Source: JBBSBL01 sp963735885 (lineage in GTDB: Bacteria > Actinomycetota > Thermoleophilia > Solirubrobacterales > Solirubrobacteraceae). From it: a stretch of 64,000 bases of DNA. The notes below the pieces were generated by a model. That model was not told the origin of the DNA. It did not search any database and worked only from the letters and a program-made list of their open reading frames with translations. The stretch spans positions 806,001 through 870,000 of the forward strand of contig CAVTMP010000004.1 of NCBI GenBank assembly GCA_963735885.1, given 5' to 3'. The stretch's first letter is position 1, and each line of letters opens with the position of its first letter. A program made the position numbers and the translations under genes. Shown in pieces: positions 1-10,481 of the stretch.

Positions 1-141
1 GGGCGGGACGGACCGTCGCGTCAGCGCCGGCCCCGGCGGGCGGCGAGCGCGGACGACCGGCATCGAAGGAGGGGCCCTATGCCGCGCGATGCGGCCAGCC
101 CGCCCCGTCCCTGACGCCGTTCGCCGATGGCAGCCTGAGGA

Positions 142-1908
142 TCAGTGCGACTCGTACGCGCCCGCGTCGGGTCCGCCGCCCCGCGGGCGGGCGGCCCCGG
201 CGGCGTCCGTCGCCGGGAAGTCGCCCGGGTCGCCGGCGTCGATCGCCGGGCTCGATGCGGAGAGCCGGAGGTCGAGCCGGCCGGCGCCGACGAACCCGAT
301 CGCCCCGACCCGGCGGTCCGCGCCGCCGCACGGACTGCCCGTCACCACGTTGTGGCGGAACGTGCCGGGGCCGCAGGGCTGGAAGCTGCCGTTGATCGCG
401 TTGCCCACGTAGCGGACGTTGAAGGCGTCGTAGCCGGAGCCGAGGCTGTTCGGCCCCTGGATGGACATCGTCGAGGAGTTGTTGCGCACCGTGACGTCGT
501 GGCCCACGCCGAGCTGGGCGGCGTAGTAGCACTGGGACACGGGGATGTCGGCGCAGTCGCCGAAGGCGTTGTTCTCGATCAGCACGTTCGTCGGGGGTCC
601 CTGGTCGCTGTCGCTGCCGTAGCTCATCCGCAGCCCGACCGAGCCGCAGCGCTCGAAGCGGTTGCCGACGATCTGGAGGTCGGTGCCGTTCTCGACCTGC
701 AGGCAGTCGACGTGGGCCTTCGAGTTCGTCGTGTTGACGTCGTGGAAGTAGATGCCCTCGAAGCGCACGTGCCGGGGCACGACGAGCGGGTTGGTGTTGT
801 AGACGCGCTGGACCTCGGGGTGGGTGCCGTCCGGCGTGGTCTCCGGGCCCACCTCGCCGCCGTTGATCGTGACCCACGATCCACCGGACATGAAGTAGTT
901 GCGGTGCGACATCCCGACGAGGGCCGTCTCGCCGGCGCTCCACAGGCTCGTGTCGGCGCTCGTGATGCGTTGCGTGGCGCGGGAGAGGAGCACGAGGCCG
1001 AGCGCGCTCGAGTTGGCCGAGCGCACGCCGACCGTGAGGTCGCGGATGCTGACGGTGGTGCCGGGCGCCGCCATGACCACGACGCAGGACCCGCTGGCCG
1101 GGTCGCTCACGCACGTCGAGCCGCCCTTGCGCGGGTCCGGGCGCACCGCGACGGTGTCGTAGGTCCCGCCGGCCATCTCGACCGTCTCCCCCAGCGCGGC
1201 GACGGCGTAGGCGCGATCGAGGGTGAGGCAGGGGTCGGCCCGCGTGCAGTTCCCGGTGTCGTCGCCGGTCGGCGAGACGAAGCGCGTGGGCGGCGCCGGG
1301 GCGTAGACCACCGCGGGCAGCCGGCCCGACGGCAGGGAGGGCGTCGCCGGGGCTCCCGGCGGGGTCGCGCCGCCGCCCGCGGCGGGCCGGCCCGAGCCGG
1401 ACTGCACCACGAGGCGCGGAGGACGTCCGCCCTCGCGGCTCGAGAAGAGCCGCGCCCGGCGGCTGCGCGACACGAGCACGAGGGTCACGGTGCCCGAGGT
1501 GCGGGCCGCGCGCGAGACGTCGATCGAGATCCAGCGGCCGATCCGCCCGGCGGTCGTGCGGCCCACGACGCCGGTGACGTGCCGCTTCCCCGCGCTGGCC
1601 AGCGCGGGCCGCACCGAGCCGCGGACGCGGAGGGCCGCCACCCGGACGCGCCGCGGGCCGCCCGTGACGTAGAGCCAGAGCGTCGCCCGGCGGATGCCGC
1701 GAGGGACGCGGAAGCGCAGGTAGGCCGACCGCCGGGGCCGGCCGCCGACGCGGAGCACCGGTGCGCGCGACCAGTCCGGCGCCGCCCGGCCGGCCTTCGC
1801 GGATCCGTCGGCGAGCGCGCGCAGCGTCGACGACGCCGGCACGGCGTGCGGCGAGGAGGAGGAGGCGGCGACGACGGCCGCGGCGGCGAGGGTGGCGGGG
1901 AGGAGCAT
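142..1908 (-). CDS. Secreted DNRLRE / right-handed beta-helix protein
   Basis: Secreted protein of 588 aa, probably acting on or binding a surface glycan. The first 25 residues form an Ala/Ser-rich signal peptide. Residues about 45-160 look like a DNRLRE (CBM96-like) beta-sandwich. After a Gly/Pro linker comes a parallel beta-helix opening with FVSPTGDDTGNC and rich in short N/G-turn rungs, as in PL6-like and choice-of-anchor proteins; the end (SSPAIDAGDPGDF...GAYE) is the usual choice-of-anchor Q terminus. The ATG at 1908 is chosen because the signal peptide begins there and no ATG, GTG or TTG lies close upstream. It is the last gene of the polysaccharide operon, 107 bases after the GT2 gene. 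Substrate and catalysis are not evident. Confidence 0.8.
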   Translation of the reverse strand: MLLPATLAAAAVVAASSSSPHAVPASSTLRALADGSAKAGRAAPDWSRAPVLRVGGRPRRSAYLRFRVPRGIRRATLWLYVTGGPRRVRVAALRVRGSVRPALASAGKRHVTGVVGRTTAGRIGRWISIDVSRAARTSGTVTLVLVSRSRRARLFSSREGGRPPRLVVQSGSGRPAAGGGATPPGAPATPSLPSGRLPAVVYAPAPPTRFVSPTGDDTGNCTRADPCLTLDRAYAVAALGETVEMAGGTYDTVAVRPDPRKGGSTCVSDPASGSCVVVMAAPGTTVSIRDLTVGVRSANSSALGLVLLSRATQRITSADTSLWSAGETALVGMSHRNYFMSGGSWVTINGGEVGPETTPDGTHPEVQRVYNTNPLVVPRHVRFEGIYFHDVNTTNSKAHVDCLQVENGTDLQIVGNRFERCGSVGLRMSYGSDSDQGPPTNVLIENNAFGDCADIPVSQCYYAAQLGVGHDVTVRNNSSTMSIQGPNSLGSGYDAFNVRYVGNAINGSFQPCGPGTFRHNVVTGSPCGGADRRVGAIGFVGAGRLDLRLSASSPAIDAGDPGDFPATDAAGAARPRGGGPDAGAYESH

Positions 1909-2015
1909 GAGGAAACCCAGTCTGACCCGGCGCCGGTTGATAGCACGCCGGTCCGACGCGGTGCGTCGGGCGGGGCCGTCGCCGGGGGCGGGATCGGAGC
2001 CGCCGCGACGCCGGT

Positions 2016-2996
2016 TCAGGTCGTCGCGCGTCGGGTCCACGGCCTCAGCCGCTCCCGGGTGCTGCCCACCATACCGCCCACGGTGAGCGGGATCTGCACG
2101 CAGGCGAACTGGGCGACCCGCAGGCGTGCCCGCTCCCGGGCGGAGGTCGCCCGGCCGCGGGACTGGATGCGCTCGAGGCCCCAGATCGAGCGCCAGGGAA
2201 CCCAGCCCCGCCGTCGGCGCCACAGCGGCGTGCGGCTCCGGACGGCGGGATCCACCCCGTGCCGGGCGAGCCACGCGGTCCCCTGGGCCAGGCGGTAGCA
2301 GGTCCGCGCCAGCTGGCGGGCGTCGGCCCGCGCCGGATGGCGGACGACCGGGCCGGGGGCGTAGGCGACCCGCAGCCCGGCGGCGCGGGCGCGGTCGCCG
2401 AGATCTCGATCGTGCGTCTGGAAGGCCGCCGCCTCGTTGAACCCGCCGAGCCGCTCGAGGGTGTCGCGCCGGACCCAGAGGTTCGCGGTCGCGCCGAAGC
2501 CCTCGGCGGCGTTGCGCGCCTGGTCGAGGTAGCCGCGCCCGACGTCGAGCAGCTCGGCGGTCGTGGGGGGATCGCCGGTGGTCAGCTCGACCCGGCCCGC
2601 GGCGAGATGGGATCCGAGGCGCTCGAGGTCCGCCAGCCCGCGCTCGATCCAGTCCGGGGCGGGCTCCGTGTCGTCGTCGGTGAACGCGAGCACCGGGCCG
2701 CGCGCGGCGCGCACGCCGAGGTTCGACGCGGCGGGCTGCCCGATGCCCTCGCGGTGGCGGATGACGCGGACGCCGGCGTGGGCCGCGGCGACCGCCGGCG
2801 TGTCGTCGGTGGACCCGTCGTCGACGACGATGACCTCGAACCGATGCCGCCCCACGGTCTGCCGGTCGAGCGCCGTCAGCACCGTGTCGAGCCGGGGCGC
2901 GCCGTTGCGGGTGGGAATGATCACCGACACCTCCGGCCCCGTCGCGGCCGGCGGCGCGGGGCCCGGCTCGACGTCGCGCCGGCCGAGCGCGGTCAC
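2016..2996 (-). CDS. Glycosyltransferase family 2
   Basis: Cytosolic or membrane-associated GT-A glycosyltransferase of 326 aa, likely adding a sugar to the lipid-linked surface glycan. It opens with VSVIIPTRNGAPRLDTVL, then VVDDGSTDDT (nucleotide binding) and FTDDDTEP (metal-binding DxD region), and a GGFNE motif followed by a D-rich acceptor loop (THDRDLGDR), all typical of GT2. The basic C-terminus has no clear membrane span. The GTG start at 2996 overlaps the flippase stop (GTGA), so the two are translationally coupled. Donor and acceptor sugars cannot be read from the sequence. Confidence 0.85.
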   Translation of the reverse strand: MTALGRRDVEPGPAPPAATGPEVSVIIPTRNGAPRLDTVLTALDRQTVGRHRFEVIVVDDGSTDDTPAVAAAHAGVRVIRHREGIGQPAASNLGVRAARGPVLAFTDDDTEPAPDWIERGLADLERLGSHLAAGRVELTTGDPPTTAELLDVGRGYLDQARNAAEGFGATANLWVRRDTLERLGGFNEAAAFQTHDRDLGDRARAAGLRVAYAPGPVVRHPARADARQLARTCYRLAQGTAWLARHGVDPAVRSRTPLWRRRRGWVPWRSIWGLERIQSRGRATSARERARLRVAQFACVQIPLTVGGMVGSTRERLRPWTRRATT

Positions 2997-4384
2997 CGCG
3001 CGCCGCCGCCCTTCACCGGCGCGACGACCGGCGCCCGGCCTCGGGCCAGCCGCCGGGCGGCCACGCGCACCTGGCGCGGCGGCGTCACGACGAGCAGGAA
3101 CGCCGCGGCGAGGACCAGGGCGGCGACGGCGAAGGCCACCGACACCCGGTGGAGCGCCGCCCCCGGGAGCGCGAGCTCCAGGCCGACGAACACGGCGGCC
3201 GCGAGCGCCCACGACGCCGCGGAGGCGACGGTGCGGCGCCGGGCGAGTGCCGCCTGGTAGAGCGTCGCGCCGGTCAGGTAGAGGCCGACGCCGAGGGCGA
3301 GCACCACGAGGTCGGCGCGGCCGGCGGAGAACCCGGAGCCGTAGAGCAGGCCCATCGACGCAGGGCCCGCGACGGCGACCCCGACCACCAGCACCGCGGA
3401 GAAGGCCCCGAGCGCGAGCAGCGTGCGCCCGAGCGCGCGGCGGAAGCGGCCGCGGTCCTCGAGCACCTCGAGGGTGGTCAGGCTCGGCATGAGGGCGGCC
3501 GCCACGCCCTGGAAGAGGTATGCCGGGGCGCGGACCAGCATGGTGGCCGCGAACACGATCCCGGCCGCCTTCGTCGCGTTGCCCGGCGCGGTCAGCGCGA
3601 CGAGCAGCGGCCCGCCGCTGAGCAGGATCTGGTCGGCGGCCGCGACGACCCCGACCGGGACGGCGAACCGCGTCGCCTCGCCGACGTCGAACCGGGACGT
3701 CCGCTCCGCGCGCAGGGCGGTGCGGCGACGCCATCCCGGCACCACCAGGGGCGCGACGGCGCCGGCGAAGGCCGCGAGCGCGACCGCCGCGGCGGCGAGG
3801 TCCTGGGAGGCGACGGCGACGAGCGGCAGGGCGAGCGCGAGGCGCACCGATCCGTCGGCGAGGAGCAGCGTGCCGTAGCCGCCGAACCAGCGGACGCCGC
3901 CGAGCACGCCCCGGACGAGGTAGGACGCGGCGTATCCGACGATGCCGGCCGCCAGCGCCAGCGTGAGGGTGCCGTTGCCGTCGAACAGACGATCGGTCAG
4001 CGGCGCCCAGAGGGCGAGACAGGCGGCGGCGGCGAGCGTCGCGGTCACGATGCCGAGGCGCACGACCGAGCGCACCGCGCCCCGGGCGTCGACGTCCTGC
4101 GCCTTGCGCTCGGCGATCGCCCGCGAGAGCGTCTGCTCCAGGGGCCGGAAGAGCACGACCGCGACGAGGAACATCCCGGCCCACAGCAGCGCGATCGGCC
4201 CGTAGGCGTCGGGGCCGAGCGACCGGGCGGCGACGGCGTTGAAGGCATAGGCGAGCAGGCCCGACCCCACCGTTCCCGCGGAGAGGAGGAGCGCGCCCCG
4301 CCGGGCCGTCCCGGCCGCCAGCAGGCGGCTGCGTCGCGAGGCGGTCCCCGCCGGTGACGGGGAGGCCGCCGCCCCGGAGCTCAT
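2993..4384 (-). CDS. Wzx-like polysaccharide flippase
   Basis: Integral membrane protein of 463 aa of the MATE/MOP-type polysaccharide export family (Wzx/RfbX-like), expected to flip undecaprenyl-linked repeat units across the membrane. After a basic N-terminus there are about 12-14 hydrophobic helices; the first contains the family-like LAYAFNAVAARSLGPDAYG segment and an RPLEQTLSR loop. ATG at 4384 overlaps the stop of the preceding giant surface gene (ATGA), and its own stop overlaps the following GT2 gene. Wzx assignment rests on topology and context with the sugar transferase and GT2 genes. Confidence 0.85.
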   Translation of the reverse strand: MSSGAAASPSPAGTASRRSRLLAAGTARRGALLLSAGTVGSGLLAYAFNAVAARSLGPDAYGPIALLWAGMFLVAVVLFRPLEQTLSRAIAERKAQDVDARGAVRSVVRLGIVTATLAAAACLALWAPLTDRLFDGNGTLTLALAAGIVGYAASYLVRGVLGGVRWFGGYGTLLLADGSVRLALALPLVAVASQDLAAAAVALAAFAGAVAPLVVPGWRRRTALRAERTSRFDVGEATRFAVPVGVVAAADQILLSGGPLLVALTAPGNATKAAGIVFAATMLVRAPAYLFQGVAAALMPSLTTLEVLEDRGRFRRALGRTLLALGAFSAVLVVGVAVAGPASMGLLYGSGFSAGRADLVVLALGVGLYLTGATLYQAALARRRTVASAASWALAAAVFVGLELALPGAALHRVSVAFAVAALVLAAAFLLVVTPPRQVRVAARRLARGRAPVVAPVKGGGAR

Positions 4385-7300
4385 CGCACCTCCGGGTCCA
4401 CGAAGTAGTTGGCGCTCTTGTAGCTGCGGCTCGGGAAGTCTCCGGCCGCGAGGGCGAAGACGCCGTTCTGGCCGTCCGCCTCGCTCGAGAGCGGACCGTT
4501 GACGACCGCCGACGCGAGCTGGCCGTACCCGATCGAGAACCGCGCGTTCAGGCCGACCGACACGACGTAGACCTGGCCGGCGACCAGCGCGACCGGCGAG
4601 GACAGCGCCGCGCGCTGCCAGCCCGAGGCGCTCTCGCCGCTGAACGCCACCGTGGCGATCGGGGTGCCGAGCGTGGCGTTCCACAGCGTGCCCGTGTGCG
4701 CTCCGGTCTCACCGGCGGACTTGTAGAAGCGCACCGCGGAGAGGGCGAGCGGAGAGGAGACGGTGAACCGCACGCCGACCTCGTAGCCGAACGGTCCCGC
4801 GCCGGTCCGCGCGTCCTGGGTCGGCAGCCCCGTCAGGGGCGGCGTCGGGTTGCCTCCGAAGAGCGAGCACGGGCACGGCGCCGTCGTGAAGGTCCACGTC
4901 TCGTCCGCCGCGAGGGCGGCGCCGTCGCTGGCCTGCAGCCCGGTGGTCAGCCGCGCGGTGTAGGTGGTCGAGGCCACGAGCGTCGCGGTCGGGTCGATCG
5001 TGATGCGCCGGTTGATCGTAGTCGTAGGAGACCGTGGCGGTCGACGCGGGTGTTGCCGGGCCCGGTCAGGGTGACGTTCGCGCCGATCACCGTCGCCGGG
5101 TCGAGGTCGCGGTCGAAGGTCGCGGTGATGTTCGCGGTGCGGTCGACGGCGGTCGCGCCCGATGCGGGGGTGCGTGCGGTGACCGTCGGCGACGCGCCCT
5201 GGGTCGTGAACGACCACGTCACGTCGGCCGCCAGCGCGGTCCCGTCGGTCGCGCGCAGGCCGGTGGTCAGCCGCGCCGCGTACGTCGTCGACGCGGCGAG
5301 CGGGCGGTCGGGTGGAGGGTGATGCGGCGGTTGATCGAGTCGTAGGAGACGGTGGCGGTCACCGCGGTGCTGCCGGGCCCGGTGAGCGTGACGTTCGGCC
5401 GGTGACGGTGGCCGGGTCGAGCGCCCGGTCGAAGTCCGCCGTCACGTCGGTCGCGATCGCTCCACGCCGGTCGCGCCGGCCGCCGGGGTGCGTGCGGTGA
5501 CCGTCGGCGACGCGCCCTGGGTCGTGAAGGTCCACGTCACGTCGGCCGCCAGCGCGGTCCCGTCGCTCGCCCGCAGGCCGGTGGTCAGCCGCGCGGTGTA
5601 CGTGGTGCCCGCGGCGAGCGGGGCGGTCGGGTGGAGGGTGACGCGGCGGAGCGCGCTGTCGTAGCTGACGGTGGCGGGGACGCTGGTGTTGCCGGGGCCG
5701 GTCAGCGTGACGTTCGTCCCGTTGACCGTGGCGGGGTCGAGCGCCCGGTCGAAGTCCGCCGTGACGTTCGTCGCGATGCCCACGCCGGTGGCGCCGGCCG
5801 TCGGCGTGCGGGAGGAGACCGCCGGCGGCGCGGTCGCGTAGTCGACGATCGCGTCGGCGAAGTAGTTGGACGTCTGATACGTGCTGGTCGGGTATTGGCC
5901 GGCGGCGTCGGCGAAGACGCCGTTGGCGCCGTCGGTGACGCTGGTCAGCGGACCGTTGACGAGCTGGGTGGCGCAGTCCGCCGACGGTCATGACGAAGCG
6001 CGAGTTGAGGCCGACGGAGACGACGTAGGTCTGGCCGGGGGTGAGCGTGACGGGGGTGGGGAGGTCCTGGCGCTGCCAGCCGGAGGCGGTCTCGTTCTGG
6101 TAGGTGACCTGGGCGATCTGCTGGCCGCTGGAGTTCCACAGGCGGCCGACGTGGGTGCCGGTCTCGTTGGGGTCCTTGTAGAAGGCGAGCGCGAGCAGCC
6201 GGACGTTGTCGGTCACGGCGATCTTCGTGCCGAGCTCGTAGGTGAACGGGCCGGTGCCGCTGCGGCCGTCGCGGACGTCGAGGTTCGTGAGCACGGGCGT
6301 GAGCGCCGGTCGCATGAGCGAGCAGGGGCACGCCGCGGTGGTGAACGTCCAGGTCAGCGGCGCCGCCAGGGGGGTGCCGTCGGCGGCGGTCAGGCCGGTG
6401 GTGACGTCCACCGTGTAGGTGGTGTTCCCGGCCAGCGGCGTGGTGGGCTGGAGGCTGATCGCGCCGCCGCCCAGGGAGCTCGCCGTCGCGGGGACCAGGG
6501 ACCCGCCGGCGTCGCGCAGCGTGAACGTCGACCCGTTGACGGTCGCGGGGTTCAGCGCCCGGTCGAAGGTCGCGGTGACCGCCGTCTCGCGGTCCACGCC
6601 GGTCGCGCCTGCACCCGGGATCACGGCTCGACGAGCGTCGGCCCGGCCGGCGCGGTCAGGCCGGTGGTGAAGGTCCAGTCGGAGGGCGCGTCGAGCGGCG
6701 AGCCGTCGGCGCCGTGTACGCCGAGCGTGACGTGGGCCGTGTAGGTCGTGGCCAGGCCGAGCGTGCCGTTCGGCGTCAGGATCGCCGTCCGTCGTCGCCG
6801 CGTCGTAGCTGACGCCCGCCGGCACCGTCGCGCCGCCCGGCGCCGTCGAGGGAGACGGTCGTGCCGTTGACCGTGGCCGGGTCGAGCGCCTTCGAGAAGG
6901 TCACGCGGACCGACGGCGGAGGGGGACACGTCGGTCGCGAGCGGCGCCGGGGAGCGGGCGGTGATCTGCACCGCCGCGCCGGTCGTGAAGCTCCACGTGA
7001 CCGGCGCCGAGAGGGCCGTGCCGTCGGGCGCGCGGACCCCGGTCGTGATCGTGGCGGTGTGCGAGCGTGCCCGTCGCCAGCGGGCGGTCGGCGTGAGGAC
7101 CGCCGTCCGCGTCGGGCTGTCGTAGCTGATGCTCGCGGGGACCGCGGCCCCGCCGGCGCCGGTGAGCGAGAACGTCTGGCTCGTGAGCGTCGCCGGATCG
7201 ATCGAGCGGCTGAACGTCGCGGTGACGCTGGAGCCGATGGGCACGTCGGCGGCGTCGTCGGCCGGCGCCTTGGCGGTGACCTGCGGCGCCGCGCCGGCGC

Positions 7301-9471
7301 CGGTGGTGAAGGTCCAGGTCGAGTTCGCGGCGAGGCCCTCGTTCGACCACGTCTTCACGCCGGTGGTGACCTGGGCCTGGTAGGTGCTGGAGGGATCGAG
7401 CGACGCCGTCGGCGTGAGCGTCGCCGTGCTGGTGGCGTCGTCGTAGGCGATGCTCGCCGGCGACGGGTGCGCCGGACGAGCGTCAGGCGGAAGGTCGAGG
7501 CGGTCAGCGTCGAAGGGTCGATCGCGCGGTCGAAGGTGACGCGCACGGTCCCGTCGACGCCGACGCCGGTGGCGCCCGGCGCGGGCTGGCGGTCGGTGAT
7601 CGACGGCGCGCCCGTCGCGTCGACCGTCAGGCCGGCCTCGACGGTGGACGGCCGCGCGTCCATGTCGGCGAGCACGTTCACCGTCGCCTGCTTGATCGTC
7701 GTGTTCGGCTCGCCCTGGTCGAACCCGTTCAGCGCGAGGCCGCGGCTCCAGTCGTTCGTGCCGGTCGAGAAGACGACGGCGCCGCTGGCGGCCTTGTAGT
7801 AGGTGCTCGTGCCGGTCGAGTTGCCCTGGGCGTAGACGCGGCCGGCGTCCTGGAGGATGTTGCCGTTGGTCGGCGAGGAGGAGATCGACTGCACCCCGGC
7901 GGGCTCCTGGCCGTTGGCCGCGCGGTCGTTCCACTCCCAGCCGACGAGCTTCTGCCCGAACGTGGCCGAGGTTCCCGCGGCGAGCGAGGCCAGTGACGTG
8001 TGCCGCCAGGCGCGGTGCTTGCCCTGCGCGGCGCCGAGACCACCATCGGGAACTCGGTGAAGTCGTTGTCGCCCACGTACTGGGAGCCGACGAGCGCGTT
8101 CTCCGGCGCGTTCGCGCCCGCGGGATCGCGCCAGGTGCCGGTCGGCTGCCCGCTCGGGTCCGCCGGGCCGCTCTCGGTCGTCTTGTAGGTGACCTCGACC
8201 CGGTCGGCCTGGCCGCTGAACGGGCTCGCCTCCGAGCGGATCTTCCAGTAGACCTGGTTGGACCCCAGCCAGAACAGCGAGCGGCCCGCGTTGCGCGCCG
8301 CCGTCGCGGCGTTGCGCATCTCCGCCGACCAGTACTCGTCGTGCGCGGGCGAGACGAACGCCTTGTGCGAGAGCAACTGGCCGCCGTTGGTCTGGAGGTC
8401 GACGCTCGAGATGTAGTCGACGTCGTAGCCCTGGTGCTCGAACCACGCCACGTTGCCCTGGTCGGCCTCGGGGAACCAGTTGTTCTGCCCGGTGATCGGC
8501 TGCTGGTAGGGCCGGTCATAGGACACCTTCACCGCCCGCGGCGCGCCCGACACCGTGTTGGCGCCGCTCGAGTTGAACGTGTAGAGCGACTTGCCGCCGT
8601 AGTTGTTGTAGGCCTGGTAGCTGGAGACCGGAAGTTGGTAGAGGAGGTCGGCGTTGCCGCCGTCGTGGCGCACGACGAGCAGGATCGCGTTGTCGCGGTT
8701 GTTGTCCTCGCGCACCAGACGCAGCCAATACACCCCGGTCGGCCAGTCCTGCGTGACGGTCAGCGTGTCGGTCGTCGACCAGTTCGAGCAGTCGATCAGC
8801 CCCGTGTCGCCCGGACCGTCCCCGCAGTTCGGCTGCGCCGTCCCGCTGCGACTCGGCAGCACCGACACCAGCCGCGCCCGATCCCCGCCATACCAGCCGG
8901 CCCGGTAGATCTCCACGTGATAGGGCGCGCCGTCCCCGGTGTTGACCTTCAACCCGACGCTGTCGCCCTGGTTCACGCTCGTCTTCGACGCGTAGCCCTC
9001 GATGCCGCCCGTATACGCCCGCTCGGGCTGCTGCAGCGGATACCCCGTCGACCCCGGGAAGCAGTTCTCCCGCACGATCGCGTTCCCCGTCGAGCAGCTC
9101 ACCGCCCGCGGCGTCGCCGCCACCGGCGCCGACGCCGGCCCCTGCGTCCCGTCATCGGCGCGGACCGCGTAGTAGTACGCCGTCCCGTTGACCGCCGTGG
9201 TGTCGCTGAACGCCGGCGTCGCCGACGTCCCGACCTGCGTCGTGATCGAACCCGCCGACGTCCCGCGATACACCCGGTAGCTCGTCGCCCCGCCCACCGG
9301 CTGCCACGCCAACGACACCTTCCCCCCCAACGCGATCGCGCTCAGCCCATCCGGCCTCGTCGGCGCACCCTGCGCAAGAATCGGCACGAGCAGGAGCAAC
9401 GCGAACGCCCCCAACAGGGCGGACTTCACCGTGAGCAGCCGGCGACGGGTGACGGGGCGAACCGGGCTCAT
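4381..9471 (-). CDS. Giant secreted FN3 / N,N-dimethylformamidase-beta-like / Ig-like (Big_5) / DUF4082 protein, frameshifted as read
   Basis: About 1,700 aa secreted surface protein. N to C: signal peptide; an FN3-like domain (residues about 40-125, ending near 9100); a domain of about 400 residues resembling the C-terminal domain of the N,N-dimethylformamidase beta subunit (about 9090-7700; GWYGGDRARL, HDEYWS and WNDRA motifs); then about seven SbsA-type Ig-like (Big_5) repeats with the signature ATFDRALDPATVNG...TWTFTT, interrupted by DUF4082 modules at about 6320-5830 and 4870-4384. The ATG at 9471 overlaps the epimerase stop. The frame is broken at a dozen or so sites (near 8035, 7470, 7080, 6915, 6845, 6785, 6615, 5980, 5455, 5395, 5300, 5020), but each domain reads on in another frame, so indel errors are more likely than decay. 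Its place inside a glycan operon suggests a glycan-bound surface or adhesive protein; no enzymatic activity can be claimed. Confidence 0.75.
5160..5800 (-). repeat. Tandem DNA repeat coding for Ig-like domains
   Basis: Two adjacent Ig-like units are nearly identical at DNA level, offset by 318 bases: the block beginning GACCGTCGGCGACGCG at 5181 recurs at 5499 with only scattered substitutions over more than 100 bases. More diverged copies lie on both sides. Such recent duplication in a surface gene allows copy-number change by recombination and also makes assembly errors more likely here. Confidence 0.8.
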
Positions 9472-10481
9472 GCGCCCGCAGCCACCTCCGCCGCCCCCGA
9501 CGCGACCTGCTCCCGACGAGCACGATGCCACGCCGCCGTCTCCACCAGCCCCTCGTCCAGCCGCACCGACGCCCGGAACCCCAGCAGCTCGTGCGCCTTC
9601 CGCGTATCGGGGATCCGGCAGCGCACGTCCTGATAGCGGCCGCCGATCTGCTCGTAGGGCAGGTAGGAGACGCGCAGCGCGCCGGCGATGCCCAGTGCCG
9701 CCTGCACCTCGGCCGCGAGGCGGAAGATCGTCGTCGGCTCGTCGCCGCCGAGGTTGACGATCTCGCCCTCGGCCTCCGGGGTCTCGAGCGCGCGGACGAA
9801 GCCGTCGACGGTGTCGCTGATGTAGGTGAAGGTCCGCACCTGGCGGCCGTCGCCGTGGAGCTCCATGACCTCGCCGTCGAGCAGGCGCTCGATGAACGCG
9901 GCCTGCGGGCCGCCCCACCAGCTCGGGTGGTTCCGCGGCCCGTAGGAGCCGAACAGGCGCAGGATCGTCACCCGCAGGTTCTGCTCGGCGGCCAGGGCCA
10001 GGGCCACGTGCTCGTCGTAGAGCTTCGAGACCGCGTAGGCCCAGCGCCGGGTCGTGGGGGGCCCGAGCGTGAGGTTCGCGTCCTCGGCGAAGGGCGGGGT
10101 CGCGTTGCCGTAGACGTCCGAGGTCGACGCCACCACGACATGGGCGCCGAGGGCCAGCCCCGCTTCGTAGACCGACAGCGCGCCGGCGACGTTCGCGTTG
10201 AGCGTCCGCAGGGCGCCGCCGTAGCGCGGGATCTTCTCCGCGGCGAGGTGGACGATCGCGTCGCAGCCGCCGAAGACGTGGAGCAGCGTCGCCTCGTCGC
10301 GGACGTCGATGCGGTGGAACTCGAAACGCTCGTCGTCGAGCACGCCGGCGAGGTTCGCCAACGCGCCGCGCGAGAGGTCGTCCACGCCGACGACCCGGTG
10401 GCCCTCGGCGACCAGCCGGTCGCTGAGGTGCGAGCCGATGAACCCGGCTGCGCCGGTGATGCCGATCTTCCGTGACTCCAT
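9468..10481 (-). CDS. NAD-dependent epimerase/dehydratase (nucleotide-sugar)
   Basis: Extended short-chain dehydrogenase of 337 aa, likely making an activated sugar (UDP-glucose epimerase, or a UDP-xylose/dTDP-sugar type enzyme) for the neighbouring glycosyltransferases. It shows the Rossmann motif GAAGFIGSHL at residues 9-18, DVRD, HLAAEK, the catalytic Ser/Thr region STSDVYG and YAVSK (YxxxK). Length matches the family. ATG at 10481 shares one base with the upstream stop (TGATG), and its stop overlaps the giant surface gene. Exact substrate is not determinable. Confidence 0.88.
   Translation of the reverse strand: MESRKIGITGAAGFIGSHLSDRLVAEGHRVVGVDDLSRGALANLAGVLDDERFEFHRIDVRDEATLLHVFGGCDAIVHLAAEKIPRYGGALRTLNANVAGALSVYEAGLALGAHVVVASTSDVYGNATPPFAEDANLTLGPPTTRRWAYAVSKLYDEHVALALAAEQNLRVTILRLFGSYGPRNHPSWWGGPQAAFIERLLDGEVMELHGDGRQVRTFTYISDTVDGFVRALETPEAEGEIVNLGGDEPTTIFRLAAEVQAALGIAGALRVSYLPYEQIGGRYQDVRCRIPDTRKAHELLGFRASVRLDEGLVETAAWHRARREQVASGAAEVAAGA

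Noticed and set aside
66..114. Short plus-strand ORF (11 codons) with AAGGAGG before ATG at 79
   Set aside because: Good ribosome-like sequence, but the product is too short, has no recognised leader role, and there is no gene after it on that strand.
5194..5580. Direct repeats as the ends of a mobile element
   Set aside because: No transposase or terminal inverted repeats; the repeats code for Ig-like domains.
4900..8100. Reading-frame breaks as programmed frameshifting
   Set aside because: There are far too many sites, in both directions, with no slippery heptamer plus downstream structure pattern; the same kind of break occurs in gltB and ku.
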